DNA from: Sinosporangium siamense
GTDB taxonomy: Bacteria; Actinomycetota; Actinomycetes; Streptosporangiales; Streptosporangiaceae
Length of the DNA: 64,000 nt
Assembly: GCF_016863435.1 (NCBI RefSeq)
Contig: NZ_BOOW01000013.1
Span: 144,452 to 208,451 of the forward strand
Direction of reading: 5' to 3'
Part shown: piece by piece, positions 52,910-61,572 of the stretch
Numbering within the stretch: the first letter of the stretch is position 1
How the letters are laid out: each line of letters opens with the position of its first letter
Made by a program: the position numbers and the translations under genes
Notes under the pieces: model-generated
Databases searched by the model: none
What the model saw: the letters and a program-made list of their open reading frames with translations, nothing else
Told to the model about the DNA's origin: nothing

Positions 52910-53021
52910 GATGTGGCTCCTTGCGGGAGGTGGTGCGTTGTGTGCACCTACAGAACATCGTGTTCGGCGCTCCGCAAGCAGTGCCGTACGGCATGCCCAG
53001 GCACGGCTGAAGTCCCGATTC

Positions 53022-53041
53022 CATGGGACCTTTGGCCGTTA
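53022..53041 (-). promoter_or_regulatory. DevR/DosR-like box upstream of doxX
   Basis: CATGGGACCTTTGGCCGTTA has the GGGAC core and a weaker second half (GGCCG). It overlaps the last bases of the nitroreductase gene. Confidence 0.55.
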
Positions 53042-54040
53042 AAGATCTTCTTCCAGCATGTCGTCCAGCGGGCGCCGCGGCGTGCCGAGGGTCTCTTCGG
53101 GCACACCCAGCCGCATGATCATTTGCGGGTGCTCTCCGGAGAGCAGCTCCTCGCGGAGGAACTCCCGCAGATGGTGCATCTCCAGCGCCTGGGTGTGGAA
53201 GGCCGCGCTGACGCCGTGGGCACAGGCCCGCAGCAGGACACGCTGCAGGGCCTGGCCGGTCGTGAGCCAGTCCTTGCGCCGGTCCTCGGCCGTGGTGATC
53301 ACCGCGACGACGCCGGCGTGGCCGGGGGCCTGGCCGCCGACCTGCCGCTCGAAGCCCCATCCGCGGCCGTGGGCGTAGTCCCGCTGGTCGAACTGAGGTT
53401 CGGTCCGGCTGGGGGCCGCCGGATATGCATGCGCCGGCACCCCTTCGCGCCGAGTGTCGCCGGGAGGCCGTGACCAGCGCAGGAGTTCGAGGGAGAAGGC
53501 CAGATCCTGCTCCTGGACCTCCTGCGCTGCGGTCGTCAGCGCGGCGATCACGCGGACGGCGGACGGCGACGCCACCGGGGTGAAAAGCGCTCCCTCGGCC
53601 TCCGCCTCCAAGGTGAGGACACGGAGGAGTTCCGCGGGGACGGGATCGTCGGTGAAACCGCCTCGGTGTGTGTGGCGCAATTCGATCTGGTCGTACAACA
53701 TCCGGCTGTGCTCGTCTGCGCCGTCGGATTCACCCAGGCGCACGGTGGCCAGAAGATTGGGCCGGTCCGGATCCGGCAGAACCCGCAGCTGTGGCCGCTG
53801 TCCCTTCGCCAGGAGCGCCACATGCACATTGAACAGCGCGGCACCGCAACTGATCAGCATCTGGCGTCCGGAAGTGTCGCCCACGCGCAGCAGCCGGTCG
53901 GCGTCGGCGCGCAGGCCGAGTTCGCCGCCGGAAAGGACGAACGACCACGGCTGAGTATTGTGCACAGAAGGCGCCCACGCGGCAGCGCCGGCCGCCGCTC
54001 GCAACATCTCCGTGGTCTCGTCGTCGGTGGGGCCGCTCAT
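53039..54040 (-). CDS. Acg-type nitroreductase family protein
   Basis: A 333-residue protein. APSVHNTQPWSFVLSGGELG near the N-terminus, LISCGAALFNVHVALLAKGQ and QIELRHTHRGGFTDDPVP are hallmarks of the Acg/Rv3127-like FMN-binding family. Mycobacterial homologues are strongly induced by DosR and are thought to store or sequester FMN. The ATG at 54040 has GGGAGGG 4 bases upstream; longer starts have no support. A DevR-like box lies about 100 bases upstream. Confidence 0.88.
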   Translation of the reverse strand: MSGPTDDETTEMLRAAAGAAAWAPSVHNTQPWSFVLSGGELGLRADADRLLRVGDTSGRQMLISCGAALFNVHVALLAKGQRPQLRVLPDPDRPNLLATVRLGESDGADEHSRMLYDQIELRHTHRGGFTDDPVPAELLRVLTLEAEAEGALFTPVASPSAVRVIAALTTAAQEVQEQDLAFSLELLRWSRPPGDTRREGVPAHAYPAAPSRTEPQFDQRDYAHGRGWGFERQVGGQAPGHAGVVAVITTAEDRRKDWLTTGQALQRVLLRACAHGVSAAFHTQALEMHHLREFLREELLSGEHPQMIMRLGVPEETLGTPRRPLDDMLEEDL

Positions 54041-54407
54041 ACGCCCTCCCAAGTTCACTGTCCCCACAGTCCGCGGATGGGAGCGTGTGCGGTAGGGCCG
54101 CCCGCCCCTTGCGGCATGGACTTTGTTCACCCTTCTCGTAGGACTTCCGTCCCTGCGGAGGCTCCCGCCTGGCGGGCGGGAAAACCGCGAAGCGCGCACG
54201 GACAAGGCTTTTCAGGTTATCCCGAGGGCCGCAGAAGGCCCCATGCCACCGCCTCTGACCTGGGTGGAGGCGTGCCGAGGGCGGCAGGACGGAAAATTGC
54301 GCTGTGTCCGGGAAACAGAAGTCGAGGTCATGGGACTATCATTTTATTGACGGCCGTATAACGAGCTGTCATAGACACAGGAGTCCGACTCTCTAAGGAG
54401 CCGCATT
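54041..54407. other. Divergent control region between nitroreductase and lsr2
   Basis: 367 bases without a gene. It holds the DevR-like box at 54137, and near lsr2 an AT-richer stretch with GGGACTATCATTTTATT (half a DevR box). The lsr2 ribosome site is AAGGAG, 7 bases before its ATG. Confidence 0.6.
54137..54156 (-). promoter_or_regulatory. DevR/DosR-like box upstream of nitroreductase
   Basis: CGTAGGACTTCCGTCCCTGC has GGACTT-N2-GTCCC, the near-palindromic DosR core. It lies about 97 bases from the nitroreductase start. Confidence 0.65.
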
Positions 54408-54743
54408 ATGGCTAAGCAGATCCGGGAGATTCTTATAGATGACCTGGACGGCGGGACCGGGAATGAGACGGTCTCTTTCGCAATTGATGGCACCTCCTTT
54501 GAGATCGACCTGTCGACATCGAATGCGAAGAAGCTCCGTAAGGCGCTCCAGCCGTATGTCTCCGGAGCCCGCAAGGTCCGAGCCGGCAGGGGACGCGGCA
54601 GAAGAGGGCGCGCCGCCGCCGGGGGATTGACGCGGGAGCAGTCCGGCGAGATCCGCGAATGGGCCAAGAAGAAGGGGTTGGACGTCAGCGCCCGCGGCCG
54701 CATCGCCCGCGCCGTGATCGATCAGTACAACGCCGCTCACTGA
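54408..54743 (+). CDS. lsr2: Lsr2 nucleoid-associated protein
   Basis: A 111-residue protein: [20 protein letters not shown] begins the dimerisation domain (with [29 protein letters not shown]). A basic linker ([13 protein letters not shown]) leads to the DNA-binding helices [36 protein letters not shown]. The RGR AT-hook-like motif is intact. Lsr2 is the actinobacterial H-NS analogue, silencing AT-rich or foreign DNA. It lies next to decayed sequence and an AT-rich island. Confidence 0.95.
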   Translation: MAKQIREILIDDLDGGTGNETVSFAIDGTSFEIDLSTSNAKKLRKALQPYVSGARKVRAGRGRGRRGRAAAGGLTREQSGEIREWAKKKGLDVSARGRIARAVIDQYNAAH

Positions 54744-54763
54744 GCCCGCTCATTGAGGGCACG

Positions 54764-54802
54764 GTCCGGCGTCACGGCCTCCGAAGGACTGTGACGCCGG
54801 AC
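54764..54802 (+). terminator. Terminator hairpin after lsr2
   Basis: GTCCGGCGTCAC (54764-54775) and GTGACGCCGGAC (54791-54802) form a perfect 12-bp stem with a 15-base loop, 20 bases after the stop. Confidence 0.8.
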
Positions 54803-55185
54803 GGCCGAGCCGGCCCGTTCGGTATTACTGGTCCACGAAATGCAGAGGTTTTTCCTCCGTCCTTTCCTGGAGGATGTGAGAGATCGTCGGCGCGAAACAC
54901 GCATGCGCTGCCGGACCGCTGCAGGGGCCTTGCCGTACCGGTGGCCTTCACCGCCCGGCCGGGCGGCATGATCGATGAGCAACGCGGTCTCCTGAAGGAT
55001 TTCTGGGGGCCCGGCATGCGGGCGGACCCCGCCGACCGGGAAGCGGCGGGACCGCTCACCCCCGCCCCCGGCGACCGGCTGCTGACCAGTCCGGCGGCAA
55101 ACTCGTGGTCGGCGTGGGTGGCGCCAGGCCGGGTTCCGCCATGGCTCATCGCCATGACGGGACTCCTCCGTACCAGGCGGTCTTT
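54803..55185. other. Spacer without a recognised gene
   Basis: No gene, promoter or repeat was recognised between the lsr2 terminator and the end of the subtilase remnant. Confidence 0.4.
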
Positions 55186-57660
55186 CTAGGGGACCGGCTT
55201 GTCGGGCCGTTGCGAGACTCGGATGCTGTTGAAAATGGGATTTCCCCTACGCGCCATGAACCGCACGTTGAGCTGCCCGTCCGTCACCAGCACCGTGTAG
55301 CTCCTGGTGACGGCGGTGTGTGTGCCCACCTCCTGGGCCAGATCGAGGGCCGGCACCGCGAGAGGTCGTGGCGGAGCCGCCCAGGTTGGTCAGCAGGAAG
55401 GTGCCGTCCTTGCGGGAGTCGGGGGACATCACCAGATCCACCTCCCTCACCGAGGCGCTCACCCGGCTGGTGATCAAGGAGAGGTCGGCGAACGTGCGCT
55501 CGCCCGCCGCGACCGTCGCGGCCTGGGTGAGCGTGCCGTAGTTCTCTTTGTGTACGGTGACGCGGTGGTCGCCGGGGGGCACCTGGGCGGCGTAGATTCC
55601 GTCCTCGTTGGTTTTGGCGGTCGTGCCGTCGCCGACCTTCACGGTGGCTCCCGCCAGGGGTTTGCCGTCGTTGGCGTCGGTGACGACGCCGGCGAGCACT
55701 CCGTGGCGGGTGGCGGGTGGCGGGTGGCGGGTGGCGGTGAAGGTGAGGCTCTGGCTCTGTGCGAGGGCCGTCTCGTTGAAGGAATACTCGAAGGCGTTCC
55801 AGTCGTCCTGCTCCAGCCCGATCGTCGCCCTGCTCCCCGAGGAACGATCGCTGCCGTCGCCCTTGTAGTGGAAGCCGATCGAGCCGTCCTCGCCGAGCAC
55901 GACGGAGAAGGAGATCCGCTTGCCGGTGTCCCACTCGAAGGTGGCGTTGCGCCACTCAAGGACGAAGCTCCGGTTCGGCGCCGTTCCCAGGGTGGCTGTG
56001 CAGACGCCGGCATTGTTGTCGATCACCAGGCCATCTCAGAAGGGGAGGATTCCGCCGGGCGGGGTGCCATACGAGGGCAACGGTTGATTGGTGGGCGCAC
56101 CCCCTCCCTGAGGAAGCTGAGCCAGCCGTCGACGCCGAGCCATGCGCTGTCGTAGGTGGCGCCATAGTGCATGACCGGGAAAGGCAGCGTGATTTGGTGC
56201 CGTATTGCGGCGCCCCTTATCGGCAGCCGGTCGCTGCCGGCGATGTAGGGGGCGTTGCCCTCGGCGCAGGTGTAGCCGAAGTGGTCGGTGCGGCTTGGCA
56301 GGACCACGTCCCTGGTCATGTCCGCGCCGACGGCGACCGGCACCTTCACCGGTCCCGCGCAGTGGGCGTGAGGCGGGATGACGTCCAACTCGTAAGTGCC
56401 GGCGGGCACCGCGAGCCTGTAGCGCCCCGTGGAGTCGGTGACCGTGCCTGTGGAGGTGCCGGCCACCCTGATCTCGACGTCGGACTGGGGCCCGCCGCCG
56501 AAGGTCACCGTGCCCGCCACGGTGTGCGCCGGCAGCGCCGTCATCGCGACATCTTGTACGACGGTCGTGTCGGCTGCCACGATGACGGTCGCCGACGCCT
56601 CGTCACATCCGAGCTTACGAGCACTGATCCGGCAGGTGCCGGTCTTGAGGCTGGGAAGGGCGTAGGTGCCGTTCTGGCCGGTGGCGAGCTTGCGATTCAT
56701 CGGGCCGGTGAGGGGGAGGTCGGCCTGGGGGACGGGAGCTCCGCCCGAGGTAACGGTCCCGCTCAGGCCACCGACGCGGCCGGTCGGCGTTTCGAGCGCC
56801 GCCCGATGGGCGTCCAGGCGGCCCTCGCCCCAGGTGTTGTTCTTGGCGGCGGTGCCACCGCAACGGGTGTCGTCGACGTCGACTGCGGAGAGATCGAGGA
56901 TTTCCCGGGTCGCTGCGATGTCTCCCCTTAGCGCGGGCGCCGCGGACCACAGGAGTGCCACAGTGCCCGCGACATGCGGAGACGCCATCGATGTGCCGGA
57001 CTTGACGGCGTAGCCGCCCCCCGGCACCGATGAGCGCACATCGGCACCCCGGTGCGGCGATGTTGGGTTTGATCTCATGGAGGTCCCCGATGCCGCGGCT
57101 GGAGAAACTCGCGATCGTGTTGTCGGCGCCGAAGGCGCCTGCCGAGTAGGAGTTGGTGTCGGCCGCGGGGGATCCCGTGCCGTTGCACGTCGGGCCGCGA
57201 TTGCCGTTGCCGAACACCGTGAAGATGCCTGCCGCGGTCCAGGCGTCCACGACCGGGGCGAACCACGGCTCCATGTCCTCGCCGCCCCAGGAGTTGTTGA
57301 TGACGTGCGGTGCCAGGTCGGGACGGGGGTTCCGGCCGTTGAGGTCGGTGGGGGAGACGCGTTGGGCTGGGGCCCACTTAAAGGCGACATCGCGCCACTC
57401 GACGACAGTGGTGCGCGCGGGTGCCGTGCCGGCGTTAGCGGTGTAGATGCCGGACCGGTCGTCGACCACGAGGTCATCCCAGAAGGGATAGATCGCCGCG
57501 TGGAACTGAGAGTGGCTCGGCAGGCGCTCATTCCATCCGGGCATCTGATCGCGCAATCCGGAGGAGAAGCTGAGATAGCCGTGGGTGGAGATCGTCACCT
57601 TGCGGTGGTTGTGCTGGTAGAAGGGAAACGAGAACGGCAGGGTGATCACGGGTGGATTGC
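55186..57660 (-). pseudogene. Decayed S8 subtilase fragment B with carboxypeptidase-like repeats
   Basis: The coding signal jumps among the three - strand frames. In order it shows a WDDL-type domain (AIYPFWDDLVVDDRSGIYT), the oxyanion-Asn region (VINNSWGGEDMEPWF) and the Ser region (SGTSMASPHVAGTVALLWSA). Two carboxypeptidase-regulatory-like units follow (GRVGGLSGTVTSGGAPVP and AHTVAGTVTFGGGPQ). A second WDDL-type domain comes next (FVLEWRNATFEWDTGKRISF), then a third regulatory unit (GVLAGVVTDANDGKPLAGAT) and the end TDGQLNVRFMARRGNPIF. At least three frameshifts interrupt it. The catalytic Asp and His regions are absent from this fragment. Confidence 0.8.
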
Positions 57661-58835
57661 GGGGGGGGGAGACGACGGTCTGCCGCTCCGTGCCCCCACA
57701 TAGGGTTCGAAACCGACGACGCACCCGTAGCCGAAGGCGTCCAGACGGTGGTCCAGAGCGATGTCCTGGGCCGGGCCGCCGGTCGCCCCGATCGTCACGC
57801 GTGTTGTTCCCACGCACGCCGGAGTCGCGGGCACGACCTTCAGCCGCTGCTCCCCGGAGCCGTCCTCTCCAGGACCGCGCGCGGTCCATCCCCAGATCTT
57901 GTCGTCGGCGCCGAAGGCGGTCGCGGTGTAGCCGTTGGCGTATTGACCGGGGGAGTAGCCGAAGTTGCAGATCTCATTGCTGCGCGGTCCGAGATCGAGG
58001 GCCGGGAAGATGCCCGCCGCCACCCAGGCGTCGACGATCTCCTTGTACCACCGCGAGAACTCGTTTCCCATCGACCCCGTGCTCTGGGGAAATCCCCAGC
58101 TGTTGACGACGATGTCGGGAGCCAGATCGGGACGTGGATTGCGCCCTGCGACGTCGGTGGGAGCGAGCATCCACTGCCCCGCCTCAAGCAGGGTGCTCAT
58201 ATGGCACCTGTTCTCCTGGCAGGCGCCCGCGTTGATCCATTTCGCGCCGGGGCGACGCCGATCCGATCGGTTTCGGTTCCGCCCACCGCGACCCCCATTT
58301 GCATGGTGCCCGCGATGGATATGCCGTTGTAGTCACACGGCCCGGTGTTTCCAGGAAGGTAGCACCAATTGAGGTCCCGCCGGTTGTGATTGTGGTCGAG
58401 GCTGCCGTCTGCTTTCCTGCCGCGATATTGCGCGGCGAGCGCCGGGTGGTGGAAATCCACGGGGGAGCCGATATTGCCCGCCACGACGCCTTCACCGCGG
58501 GCGTCGAAGTCGCTCCAGACCCGGTTGGCGCCGATCCGGTCGATGTTCCACTCGACCCCGTTGACCTTGGCCTGTGTCTTTGCCTTCTGCACTGTGGTCG
58601 CCGGCGCCTGCCGTTCGAGGACCGCGTCGGGTATGACACGCTCGAACTCGGGGAGTTTCGCGATGTCGGCGGCCAGTGCGGCGTCACCGGTGACCCGGGC
58701 GGCGTTCACCGCCCAGAGCGGGGTGAAGTTCACTTTCCGCGTGGTGAGGAGGGAACGCAGGCCGGCCTGGGCGGAGGCGGCGACGGCGGTTCCCGTGAGG
58801 ATCGTCCGCCACCGCCGGGGGGTGAGCGGCAACAC
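57646..58835 (-). pseudogene. Decayed S8 subtilase fragment A (N-terminal part)
   Basis: The start region (GTG 58835 or TTG 58832, ribosome site AAGGAGG) is followed by a signal peptide LPLTPRRWRTILTGTAVAAS. A propeptide and the catalytic domain follow. The Asp site reads VVAGNIGSPVDFHHPAL where NIDTGV is usual, and the His site reads NGISIAGTMQMG where NGHGTH is usual, so both residues are lost. After GVAPA the frame shifts; PGAKWINAGACQENRC continues in the next frame. The Asn region is present (VVNSWGFPQST) but the Ser region is missing. The sequence passes straight into a WDDL-type domain shared with fragment B. Confidence 0.8.
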
Positions 58836-59138
58836 GACCTCCTTCAGACCGGGCGCCGGCGACGGGCCGCCGGGCCCCGGCCGATTTGAGCGTGCGCCCG
58901 GAAATGATCTGTGTAAGTCACGCGGAGAATCGTGTAGCGATCTCGGCGGATTTTCAAGTTGTGGACTGTTGTATTGAATTGACTTAAATAGATTTAAGAT
59001 TGCAGGAGCGCTCCCGGCTTTGCCTTTTTCGCGGCTAGCGGTGTTTTCGAGTCGCCGGAAAATCCGCATTTCGCCTCTGGGGCGACCTGTGATTCCGCTC
59101 GGAATTCCCTTGGGCGATTTCCCGGCCCGGCGGCGGGC
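58836..59138. other. AT-rich island upstream of the subtilase remnant
   Basis: 303 bases without a gene. Bases 58950-59005 are conspicuously AT-rich for this genome and include the perfect dyad CTTAAAT-AG-ATTTAAG (58983-58998). This may be the old promoter/operator of the subtilase or an Lsr2 target. Confidence 0.5.
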
Positions 59139-60134
59139 CTATCGCGGCAGCGTGACCGATACCTGAGGCCGGAAGAACGCCTTCGGCACCCCCGCCTCCG
59201 GTGACCGCATGAGCTGGGTGGCCGCGCCGCCGGCCAGGAAATCCAGGAGGGCCGTGGCCGCGGGTGACCGTACGGCGGGTTCAAGGGTCGTGGCATACCA
59301 GCAGGTCTCCATCGGCGTGGCCGCCGTGGGCACGGTGGCGAGTTCGCCGCGCCGCATCTGCGGGGTGACCAGGTGGGCGATGGCGGGCGCGACGCCGGCG
59401 CCGTCGGCGGCGGCGTTCCAGGCGGCGGTCTGGTTGGGGAAGACCCGGATGCGGGTTTCCGGCACGCGCAGGCGGCGCAGCAGGAGGCCGGTGTCGCCGC
59501 CGGGGTCGATGCCGGAGGGGTCGACGAGCCAGGTGTCGCGCAGGCCGCGGGGCGCGCCGACGACGATGAGGCGGCAGCGCAGGACGGGCTCGCTCACCAG
59601 GCCGGGCCTGGCCATGCGGGGGCCGAGGGCGACGTCGGCCAGGCCGTTGGCGAGCAGGCCCTCCATCTCGTCGGCGGAGGCCGTGCCGAACGAGGTGTCG
59701 ATGAGGTGCCGCGCGCTGAACAGGTTGGCGAGCGGCGGTGAGACGAACTCCGCGAGCACGCTCGTGGCCACGAGATGGAGCCGCTCGGCTACGGGTGACC
59801 GTACGGCGCGTTCGGCGGCGGCGCCGAGGGCGATCATCTGGGTGGCGATGCCGAGGAGACGCCGCCCGGCCTCGGTGAGGGCCATGCGATCGGCGGTGCG
59901 GGTGAGCAGGGGGTCGCCGAGTTGCTGGCGGAGGGCGCCGAGGGCCTGGGAGACGGCGGGGTCGCTGACGCCGAGTTCGCGTGCGGCGGCTTTGACCGAT
60001 CCACGGCGGGCGACGAAGACAAAAGCGCTGAGCTGCGTCAAGGTCATCCGGGCCGGACCGGCGGCGGAGGTGTGCCCGGTCACTGGCTGGGAGGCGGCTG
60101 TCCGATGTGACGCCAGTGGTATCTCCGGGTGCAT
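59139..60134 (-). CDS. LysR-family transcriptional regulator
   Basis: A 331-residue regulator. The N-terminal HTH reads LTQLSAFVFVARRGSVKAAA RELGVSDPAVSQALGALRQQ. The LysR substrate domain covers about 110-315 and ends FFRPQVSVTLPR. It is divergent from coxM with 86 bases between the starts, the classic LysR layout, and probably controls the cox operon. The start is uncertain; ATG 60134 has only a weak ribosome site, and an internal ATG at 60047 (MTLTQ) also fits. Confidence 0.85.
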   Translation of the reverse strand: MHPEIPLASHRTAASQPVTGHTSAAGPARMTLTQLSAFVFVARRGSVKAAARELGVSDPAVSQALGALRQQLGDPLLTRTADRMALTEAGRRLLGIATQMIALGAAAERAVRSPVAERLHLVATSVLAEFVSPPLANLFSARHLIDTSFGTASADEMEGLLANGLADVALGPRMARPGLVSEPVLRCRLIVVGAPRGLRDTWLVDPSGIDPGGDTGLLLRRLRVPETRIRVFPNQTAAWNAAADGAGVAPAIAHLVTPQMRRGELATVPTAATPMETCWYATTLEPAVRSPAATALLDFLAGGAATQLMRSPEAGVPKAFFRPQVSVTLPR

Positions 60135-60220
60135 GTGTCTTTCATACCGCCTCGTGCACATTAATGAATGGCTTATTTCCGGATTGTTCGGTACATCTGG
60201 ACAAGGCGAGGGTTGCAAGC

Positions 60221-61090
60221 ATGCAGGTTCCCGCGCGATTCGAATACGAGAAGGCGACGAGCGTTCCTCACGCTCTGGCCCTCCTGGAGCGTTACGGTCC
60301 CGATGCCCGGGTCGTCGCCGGAGGCCACAGCCTTATTCCGATGATGAAGTTGCGTCTGGCCCAGCCCGAGGCACTCATCGACATCAATGACCTGCGCGAA
60401 CTCGCGCACCTTCGAGTCGAGGGCGGAGAGTTGGCCGTGGGCGCACTGGTGCGCCACGCCGAACTACTGGCGAGCCCCTTGGTCGCCGAGCACTTCGCGA
60501 TCCTCATCGACGCGGAACGCGTCATCGCCGACCCGGTCGTCCGCAACCGGGGCACGGTGGGCGGATCGCTCTGCCAGGCGGACCCGTCGGAGGACCTGGC
60601 CGCCGCTTTCGCCGCGCTCAAGGCGGACGCCGTGGTCACAGGTCCCGGCGGCAGCCGTACGGTGCCCCTCAGAGGGTTTCACCAGGGCCCCTACGAGACG
60701 GTCGTCGAGCCGGGCGAACTGCTCGCCGAGTTGAGAGTGCCGGTACGGCACGGCGCGGGCAGCGCCTACGAGAAGGTCGAGCGCCGGGTCGGCGACTGGC
60801 CGGTGGCGGCGGCCGGGGCGCTGATCCTCATTGAGGACGGCCTGATCACGGAAGCGGGGATCGGGCTGACCGCGGTGAGTGCGCCCGGTTTCACCGCCCC
60901 GGAGGCGGAGGACTACCTGATCGGCCGTGAACCGGTCGACGCGGTCTTCGCGGAGGCGGGCCGCCGCGCCGCCGCCGTGTGCAATCCGCACGCCGATCAG
61001 CGCGGCCCCGCGGACTACAAGCGTCACCTCGCCGGTGAACTCACCCGGCGCGCCCTACGGAAGGCGGCCCGCCGGGCCGCGGAGGACTGA
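60221..61090 (+). CDS. coxM: Aerobic carbon monoxide dehydrogenase FAD (medium) subunit
   Basis: A 289-residue flavoprotein beginning MQVPARFEYEKATSVPHALA. The FAD motifs AGGHSLIPMMKLRLAQP and VVRNRGTVGGSLCQADPSED match CoxM closely. The start is the ATG at 60221 with GAGGG 9 bases upstream. coxS follows after 2 bases. In CO dehydrogenase it passes electrons to quinone. Confidence 0.92.
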   Translation: MQVPARFEYEKATSVPHALALLERYGPDARVVAGGHSLIPMMKLRLAQPEALIDINDLRELAHLRVEGGELAVGALVRHAELLASPLVAEHFAILIDAERVIADPVVRNRGTVGGSLCQADPSEDLAAAFAALKADAVVTGPGGSRTVPLRGFHQGPYETVVEPGELLAELRVPVRHGAGSAYEKVERRVGDWPVAAAGALILIEDGLITEAGIGLTAVSAPGFTAPEAEDYLIGREPVDAVFAEAGRRAAAVCNPHADQRGPADYKRHLAGELTRRALRKAARRAAED

Positions 61091-61092
61091 AC

Positions 61093-61572
61093 GTGCAGAT
61101 CACCGTCACTGTGAACGACCAGCCCTACACGCGGGAGGTGGAGCCCCGGCTGCTCCTGGTGCACTTCCTCCGGGACGAATTAGGACTGACCGGCACGCAC
61201 TGGGGGTGCGACACCTCCAACTGCGGCGCCTGCGTTGTCCAGATCGACGCCGTGCCCGTCAAATCCTGCACGATGCTCGCCGTCATGGCCGACGGCCACC
61301 ACGTGACCACTGTGGAGGGGCTGGAGAAAAACGGCGAACTCGACCCGGTGCAGAAGGGGTTCACCGAGTGCCACGGGCTGCAGTGCGGTTTCTGCACGCC
61401 GGGCATGATGCTCACCGCCCGCTGGCTGCTGGACAACAACCCCGATCCCGACGAGAGCGAGATCCGCGAGGCGATCTCCGGGCAGCTCTGCCGGTGCACC
61501 GGTTATGAGAACATCGTCCGCTCCGTGCGCTGGGCGGCCGAGCACACGTGCACCCCGGAGGTGTCGGCGTGA
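61093..61572 (+). CDS. coxS: Aerobic carbon monoxide dehydrogenase 2Fe-2S (small) subunit
   Basis: A 159-residue protein. Cluster ligands are seen in CDTSNCGACVVQIDAVPVKS then C, GLQCGFCTPGMM and LCRCTGYENIV. CDTSNCGAC with VKSCTMLA is typical of CoxS. The GTG start has GGAGG upstream; the stop overlaps the GTG of coxL. Confidence 0.93.
   Translation: MQITVTVNDQPYTREVEPRLLLVHFLRDELGLTGTHWGCDTSNCGACVVQIDAVPVKSCTMLAVMADGHHVTTVEGLEKNGELDPVQKGFTECHGLQCGFCTPGMMLTARWLLDNNPDPDESEIREAISGQLCRCTGYENIVRSVRWAAEHTCTPEVSA

Noticed and set aside
54803..55185. Small gene between lsr2 and the subtilase remnant
   Set aside because: Open frames lack ribosome sites and recognisable sequence.
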